From: Owenia fusiformis
Taxonomy: Eukaryota; Annelida; Polychaeta; Sabellida; Oweniidae
DNA length: 64,000 nt
Direction of reading: 5' to 3'
Assembly: GCA_903813345.2 (NCBI GenBank)
Contig: CAIIXF020000010.1
Span: forward strand, 14,443,181 to 14,507,180
Positions 63,401 through 64,000 of this stretch are shown here, one piece after another. Every line of letters starts with the position of its first letter. The first letter of the stretch is position 1. Position numbers and translations under genes: made by a program. The notes beneath the pieces were generated by a model that had not been told where the DNA came from, did not search any database, and saw nothing but the letters and a program-made list of their open reading frames with translations.

Positions 63401-63869
63401 AATATTTAACAAAAATCAGTCTCTAAATCTACATTAGAATATGGCATCAATAATCCTACATGCTATAATCAATTGCACTGCGAGGCTTTTTGTTCTTTTT
63501 CTTGATTTCGAATTAACCATTGGAAAGTCCATTCCAAAAATAGTTAACAAATGTTCCAAGTATTTCAAACTCAAATTTTAAATGGCTGATGGCTAATCCT
63601 GATTTCATTCTAAATATATATTTGAATAGAACCAAAACATAACTTTTATTTTCTTAAATTAAGGGTAAAATTTCTTTTTTTTTTCGTACCTCTGCATTTT
63701 GCATACTCCTGCATATCATTGAGCACTCCATCACCTGGCTCTGTTATACAACCCATAGCAATGTCCAATAGGATCTTCTCACCAGGTGGCAGCTTGAAGT
63801 TCACTTCATACATTTCACTCTCATCTTGACGAGACATAGCACTACTCACCAGCTCAGATACTGACTTTT
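24665..63869 (-). CDS. HERC1: HERC1, giant HECT E3 ubiquitin ligase; 3' part of gene, 61 exons, 5' end outside window
   Basis: Sixty-one exons were read from splice sites; reading phase carries through all of them to the stop TAA at 24665-24667. They encode about 3,883 residues. Domain order is N-terminal helical region, SPRY, UBA-like, zinc-binding, WD40, RCC1-like propeller and HECT, which is the HERC1 order after its first RCC1 domain; HERC2 lacks SPRY and WD40. Human HERC1 is about 4,860 aa, so the missing 5' part should encode the first RCC1 domain and about 1,300 residues. HERC1 acts in the cytosol and on Golgi/vesicle membranes, ubiquitinates clients such as RAF1, and binds ARF/Rab GTPases and clathrin. 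An oppositely oriented TRIM gene lies in the intron 37176-42092. Domain blocks are given separately. Confidence 0.97.
27950..31887 (-). other. HERC1: HERC1 second RCC1-like propeller exons
   Basis: Exons 31730-31887, 31256-31447, 30681-30819, 30147-30328, 29775-29930, 29100-29325, 28578-28766 and 27950-28406. They repeat the RCC1 pattern: [65 protein letters not shown] and [13 protein letters not shown]. The intron after 31256-31447 starts with GC instead of GT (CAACAG|GCAAGT). The last exon continues through the linker to [15 protein letters not shown], just ahead of the HECT domain. Confidence 0.96.
29650..29719. mobile_element. 70-bp very short inverted-repeat element in a HERC1 intron
   Basis: AGGCCCATAGCCAGG at the left is mirrored by CCTGGCTACAGGCC at the right. 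TGAGTTA lies outside both ends (29643-29649 and 29720-29726). The centre holds GGGGGG and CCCCCC runs that also pair, so nearly the whole element folds into one hairpin. Confidence 0.75.
31811..33115. repeat. Tandem copies (5) of a HERC1 exon's 3' splice site and 5' half
   Basis: Each 95-99-bp unit holds, on the minus strand, 18 bp of intron ending TTGATTTCAG and 77 bp of exon from TGTCCCAG to GATGCTATATAC. Acceptor-equivalent positions are 31887 (the true exon), 32805, 32904, 33003 and 33098. Only the copy at 31887 continues into the rest of the exon and a donor. Copy 2 is split by a MITE (31940-32764). Two spacings are exactly 99 bp, so the frame stays open across copies. Confidence 0.93.
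31940..32764. mobile_element. 825-bp element of the TACAGTAAAACCTGT family inside the exon-copy array
   Basis: It starts TACAGTAAAACCTGT and ends GCAGGTTTTACTGTA. In sister repeat copies the same site reads CAATAGTT without an insert; here it reads CAATA-[element]-TAGTT, which proves a TA target duplication. GTAGGGAAAACC phrases near both ends extend the inverted repeat. No transposase frame is visible. Confidence 0.92.
34715..35815. mobile_element. 1.1-kb foldback element in the HERC1 WD40-region intron
   Basis: TAGTACCCCACACACAATTT at 34715 is mirrored by the end AATTGTGTGTGGGGTACTA. The arms pair over roughly 34716-34860 and 35680-35814 and are less alike further in. TA sits at both ends. 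No coding is seen. A separate short CAGTGGCGTAG fragment with GGGGGTTCTCCCCC follows at 35828-35930. Confidence 0.82.
35930..36665. other. HERC1 intron remainder, nothing recognised
   Basis: AT-rich intron sequence with no repeat array, RNA or exon that I can support. Confidence 0.5.
37121..37370. repeat. Tandem copies (3) of a HERC1 exon's 5' end and 3' splice site
   Basis: On the minus strand each unit has an acceptor TATATTCCAG followed by the exon start TGGTTGCACAGATGG. Acceptor-equivalent positions are 37175 (true), 37266 and 37355, so spacings are 91 and 89 bp. Each copy also carries the following ~50 bp of exon. Confidence 0.92.
37371..38772. other. HERC1 intron and 5' flank of the TRIM gene
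   Basis: 37440-37560 has two GTATATACCACGGT phrases and TGACGTCA-like sites (37541, 37604). 37925-37960 has GCAGCCCGAAAGGCAAG, like the hairpin loop at 49300. The TRIM promoter and any 5' UTR exon must lie here, but no clear signal could be fixed. Confidence 0.45.
38773..40662 (+). CDS. TRIM-NHL protein, intronless, nested in a HERC1 intron
   Basis: One uninterrupted 629-codon frame. The ATG at 38773 has A at -3 and G at +4; the frame runs open upstream to 38743 without another ATG. The RING is C3HC4 (C15, C18, C30, H32, C35, C38, C55, C58). A Cys-rich B-box1-like unit spans about 96-135, and B-box2 has C162, H165, C174, C182, C185, H190 and H193. A predicted coiled coil follows at about 205-330. 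The C-terminal third has NHL-type repeats, clearest in [20 protein letters not shown]. Such proteins are RING ubiquitin ligases related to TRIM2/3/56/71; the target is unknown. It resembles the lineage-expanded invertebrate TRIMs rather than one vertebrate orthologue. Single-exon structure suggests retroposition or tandem expansion. Possible polyadenylation AATAAA sites lie near 41211 and 41823. Confidence 0.95.
   Translation: MATLKDDLNKAALTCGICKDILTDPRTLPCMHIYCLNCLESLTEKSKPQEGTFNCPECRQVCTVPHEGAGEFKVSPTVAFLVDAFKDSQQTKAPECDSCSESFENHTPARIRCLDCNKKFCTSCCKIHDTLLKDHKLLEITGDGAQDLKTAVKSIKERMVYCQEHPTKPIELYCKVDKAVICQLCYPISHSGHACEDIKSMFPKSLKPIGAVITQGNELMQIYKQAIQDTQAYKNELEQNADNLAAEINNDMNTLIQTVRKEYKSLTENVMKEKESNVKQVMSHLGHLELQNAIIEGQVNKFCTLVEHGHPVEIAGLEEQVNRKSEEWSKKPNTTFNDKIEIGFTEGKYDDGGVQFGTIEVKKMPNAESNILTPLCDPTVTSMTLHHGCIEDLAVTSAGDYVATGYTSSTTCIYDSSHNLKKDLKQAFNNVTQMNDGDLAFTDRKSNRISIYNENGSHKRDVVCTRLITLEGITMNTEGELMVTDTKSKQVYHVDVITGDVTEQPGKFQYPHYITSNSKQVNIISDHSGHCIKGVARDGTEVFTYGSKGSVDGQLYNPYGVCTDKGDYIFVADHINHRVVLLTPEGKFLRNVLTKADGVYYPNAVAISHDGKLLVGDGNGNLFSIKYRE
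40663..42092. other. TRIM gene 3' flank and HERC1 intron
   Basis: The stop codon is followed at once by AAG|GTAAAAT, a possible but unproven splice donor in the 3' UTR. 40995-41190 has a repeat-like block with GTGGGT phrases (AAGTGGGTACA, AAGTGGGTCTA, AGGTGGGTGCT). No other gene is recognised. Confidence 0.45.
42270..42535. repeat. Tandem copies (6) of a HERC1 exon's 3' splice site and first ~20 bases
   Basis: On the minus strand each copy reads TTTTCAATTTCAG|CATTCAATCACATGT. Acceptor-equivalent positions are 42292 (true), 42341, 42384, 42427, 42470 and 42513, so spacings are 49 bp then four times 43 bp. The outermost copy has one change in the exon part (TTGAATG kept, GTGATT to GTAATT). Confidence 0.94.
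43274..46714 (-). other. HERC1: HERC1 exons leading into and starting the WD40 propeller
   Basis: Exons 46543-46714, 45820-46075, 45316-45520, 44854-45022, 44364-44495, 43839-44041 and 43274-43477. The first four give the helical stretch with [20 protein letters not shown] and [16 protein letters not shown]40 blades start near [11 protein letters not shown] and [12 protein letters not shown], followed by NMVNIWALA and [15 protein letters not shown]. Confidence 0.94.
46369..46520. mobile_element. Degenerate copy of the ACAGTAAAACCTGT MITE family
   Basis: The left end has GCGAAACCTGTGTTT; the right end has CTGACAGGTTTTAC. Between them is GGTGTTCCTTACATAAAAG, the family's internal phrase. It ends only about 20 bp before the exon edge at 46543. 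Confidence 0.65.
46715..47184. other. HERC1 intron, nothing recognised
   Basis: AT-rich intron of 470 bp without visible repeats or exons. The 634-bp intron 48214-48847, the 450-bp intron 59482-59931 and the 396-bp intron 63294-63689 are likewise unremarkable. Confidence 0.5.
47185..50295 (-). other. HERC1: HERC1 acidic linker and zinc-binding segment exons
   Basis: Exons 50126-50295, 48848-49029, 48000-48213, 47621-47782 and 47185-47379. 48848-49029 is rich in Asp/Glu ([12 protein letters not shown]). 48000-48213 and 47621-47782 encode [20 protein letters not shown], then [19 protein letters not shown] and [12 protein letters not shown]: paired Cys-x2-Cys and His-x4-His motifs that look like a zinc site. 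This segment is nearly invariant compared with my memory of human HERC1 and is not usually drawn in its domain maps. Confidence 0.92.
49247..50110. repeat. Cluster of palindromes / foldback fragments in a HERC1 intron
   Basis: Four inverted repeats stand together. 49247-49372 is a hairpin of AAATATTTCACTCTATT arms with a GAAGCCCGAAGGGC loop. 49531-49609 pairs CGTGGGATATCGC with GATATCCCACG. 49686-49785 pairs GTGATACGGGAAATATTCCA with its inverse. 49797-49860 pairs with about 50025-50095 (CACATACTATGTAGAA and inverse). GTGATACGGGAAATA recurs at 50026. The last two are probably one foldback element with a second inserted next to it. Confidence 0.75.
50517..50583. pseudogene. Degenerate duplicate of the 3' half of a HERC1 exon
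   Basis: The text TATGGTCTATTCTGTCTATC and onward to GAGGGGTGAT matches 50638-50699 of the true exon 50619-50808, with scattered substitutions and a small insertion (TGGTCTAGTC for TGGGC). It lies about 117 bp downstream of the original in transcript sense. The donor region is degraded and it has no acceptor, so it should not be used. Confidence 0.8.
50619..55504 (-). other. HERC1: HERC1 exons between SPRY and the zinc-binding segment, including UBA-like region
   Basis: Exons 55335-55504, 54793-55027, 54312-54475, 53903-54092, 53320-53697, 52358-53051 (694 nt, the longest), 51770-52055, 51327-51457, 50981-51097 and 50619-50808. The conserved [19 protein letters not shown] block is in 54312-54475 and the [13 protein letters not shown] block in 52358-53051. 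50981-51097 and 50619-50808 give [20 protein letters not shown] then [12 protein letters not shown], a UBA-like three-helix pattern expected to bind ubiquitin. 53320-53697 is Ser/Met/Asn-rich and probably disordered. Confidence 0.92.
52083..52222. mobile_element. ~140-bp MITE-like repeat, AAAATGTCACCA family, copy 1
   Basis: It begins near AGGCATTGACATGCAAAATG, includes CACCTGCCATTTGTTACAGA and AACACCG phrases, and ends GGTGGTGACATAATA. The ends are inverse (AATGTCACCA against TGGTGACAT). Other copies are 58160-58280, 60190-60310, 61859-61988 and 62461-62612. Confidence 0.75.
55860..56012. mobile_element. Copy of the ACAGTAAAACCTGT MITE family next to a splice donor
   Basis: AGAGGTGTTCAGAAATACAG leads into GGTTTTACTATACTGTA, the family's right end. 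The left end is worn (GACCAGTCAAAACAGTGG). Its edge lies only a few bases from the donor of exon 56015-56098. Confidence 0.65.
56015..58035 (-). other. HERC1: HERC1 SPRY (B30.2-like) domain exons
   Basis: Exons 57891-58035, 57168-57337, 56800-56909, 56334-56463 and 56015-56098. Reading gives [20 protein letters not shown], then [15 protein letters not shown], then [36 protein letters not shown] and [13 protein letters not shown], the usual SPRY order. It maps to about residues 815-979 of the partial protein. SPRY domains bind protein partners; the partner in HERC1 is not evident. Confidence 0.95.
57409..57540 (+). mobile_element. tRNA-derived SINE head or tRNA relic
   Basis: TAGCTCATTGG (57415-57425) fits the RNA polymerase III A box and GGTTCAATCCC (57450-57460) the B box; GCTC and GAGC form a D-stem. 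The acceptor, anticodon and T stems do not pair properly, so this is not a working tRNA. Only about 24 bases separate the boxes, which is short. The 3' limit of the element is unknown. Confidence 0.6.
58160..58280. mobile_element. AAAATGTCACCA family MITE, copy 2 (diverged)
   Basis: CAAGACATCAACATGACAAA and TCTACAGAAGTCGAACACTG match the family order, ending GTGGTAATAAAATAATA. It reaches to within about 10 bases of the exon at 58291. Confidence 0.6.
60190..60310. mobile_element. AAAATGTCACCA family MITE, copy 3
   Basis: ATATCACCACCTGCCATTTG, then CAAACACTGAATTC and GTACCATCCACAAAAAAAAC, in family order. The right end stops just before the exon edge at 60319. Confidence 0.7.
61859..61988. mobile_element. 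AAAATGTCACCA family MITE, copy 4
   Basis: GGCATTAATTTGACAAAATG, then GATGCCAAACGCTG, then CCCATTGGTGACATAATAAA. The ends are inverse to each other as in the other copies. Confidence 0.7.
62461..62612. mobile_element. AAAATGTCACCA family MITE, copy 5
   Basis: This is the clearest copy: AAGACATTAACATGCAAAAT, GTCATTTGTTACAGAAGCCA, CTGACCACTGAACACCATCC and TTGGTGACATAATAAG. It ends about 16 bp from the exon at 62629. Confidence 0.75.
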
Positions 63870-64000
63870 CTAAAACAAGTAATAAACAATGAAATGTAAA
63901 TGTATTTGTTTCATTTATTTATTCTAAAACATCCCCTTCTTGGACCACGATTCACCAATCCATGTAAGATAAATATTTATTAATGCTTAGCTGGCTATAA

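Larger units (their letters stand above)
58291..63869 (-). other. HERC1: HERC1 exons for the N-terminal helical/linker region (12 exons)
   Basis: Exons in transcript order: 63690-63869 (starts mid-codon), 63179-63293, 62629-62882, 62183-62296, 61642-61755, 61323-61499, 60854-61122, 60319-60585, 59932-60052, 59241-59481, 58791-58972, 58291-58556. Landmarks shared with vertebrate HERC1 include [38 protein letters not shown] and [20 protein letters not shown]. 62629-62882 ends in a strongly charged Arg/Glu/Asp tract. The linkers, including repeated NEST/NDST-type phrases at 60400-60510, are much less conserved than the helical parts. Confidence 0.93.

Noticed and set aside
24665-63869. HERC2 or MYCBP2 as the identity of the minus-strand gene
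   Set aside because: HERC2 lacks SPRY and WD40 and has three RCC1 domains; MYCBP2 ends in a RING. SPRY, WD40, RCC1, HECT in this order is HERC1.

Overview
The window is nuclear DNA of an animal, most likely a marine invertebrate. It is AT-rich, has GT-AG introns, and holds two multi-exon genes whose proteins stay close to vertebrate HERC1 and RNF115/RNF126. It is also dense in short inverted-repeat transposons. I cannot name the species. An intronless TRIM-NHL gene is a type expanded in amphioxus, echinoderms, hemichordates and molluscs, so those groups are plausible.

Layout. 1-8240 is intergenic: a tetranucleotide microsatellite, diverged tandem repeats and a foldback element. 8241-21400 (+) is a complete nine-exon RING-H2 E3 ubiquitin ligase of the RNF115/RNF126 family (318 aa). 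Its introns hold nested foldback elements, a 2.1-kb terminal-inverted-repeat element with a MITE inside it, two further MITE-like elements and a 59-bp minisatellite of about 29 copies. 21401-24664 is the convergent 3' region. 24665-63869 (-) is the 3' part of HERC1: 61 exons in continuous phase encode about 3,883 residues, covering an N-terminal helical region, SPRY, a UBA-like segment, a zinc-binding segment, WD40 repeats, the second RCC1-like propeller and the C-terminal HECT domain with its catalytic Cys. The first part of the gene, including the first RCC1 domain, lies beyond base 64000. 38773-40662 (+) is an intronless TRIM-NHL gene (RING, two B-boxes, coiled coil, NHL propeller) inside a HERC1 intron on the opposite strand. 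All three genes are ubiquitin-ligase types, but nothing here shows that they act together.

The most unusual pattern is exon-edge duplication. At HERC1 exons ending at 31887, 37175 and 42292, and at RNF115/126 exon 3, the 3' splice site plus the start of the exon is repeated in tandem upstream (5, 3, 6 and 2-3 copies). The 29-copy minisatellite before RNF115/126 exon 6 also resembles that exon's own intron-exon junction, and one HERC1 exon has a degenerate copy of its 3' half just downstream. One array was later split by a MITE at a TA dinucleotide, with the uninterrupted sister copies still present as empty sites.

Coordinates of exons come from reading splice sites and checking that reading phase carries through every junction. 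Family names rest on remembered family sequence features; no database search was run.
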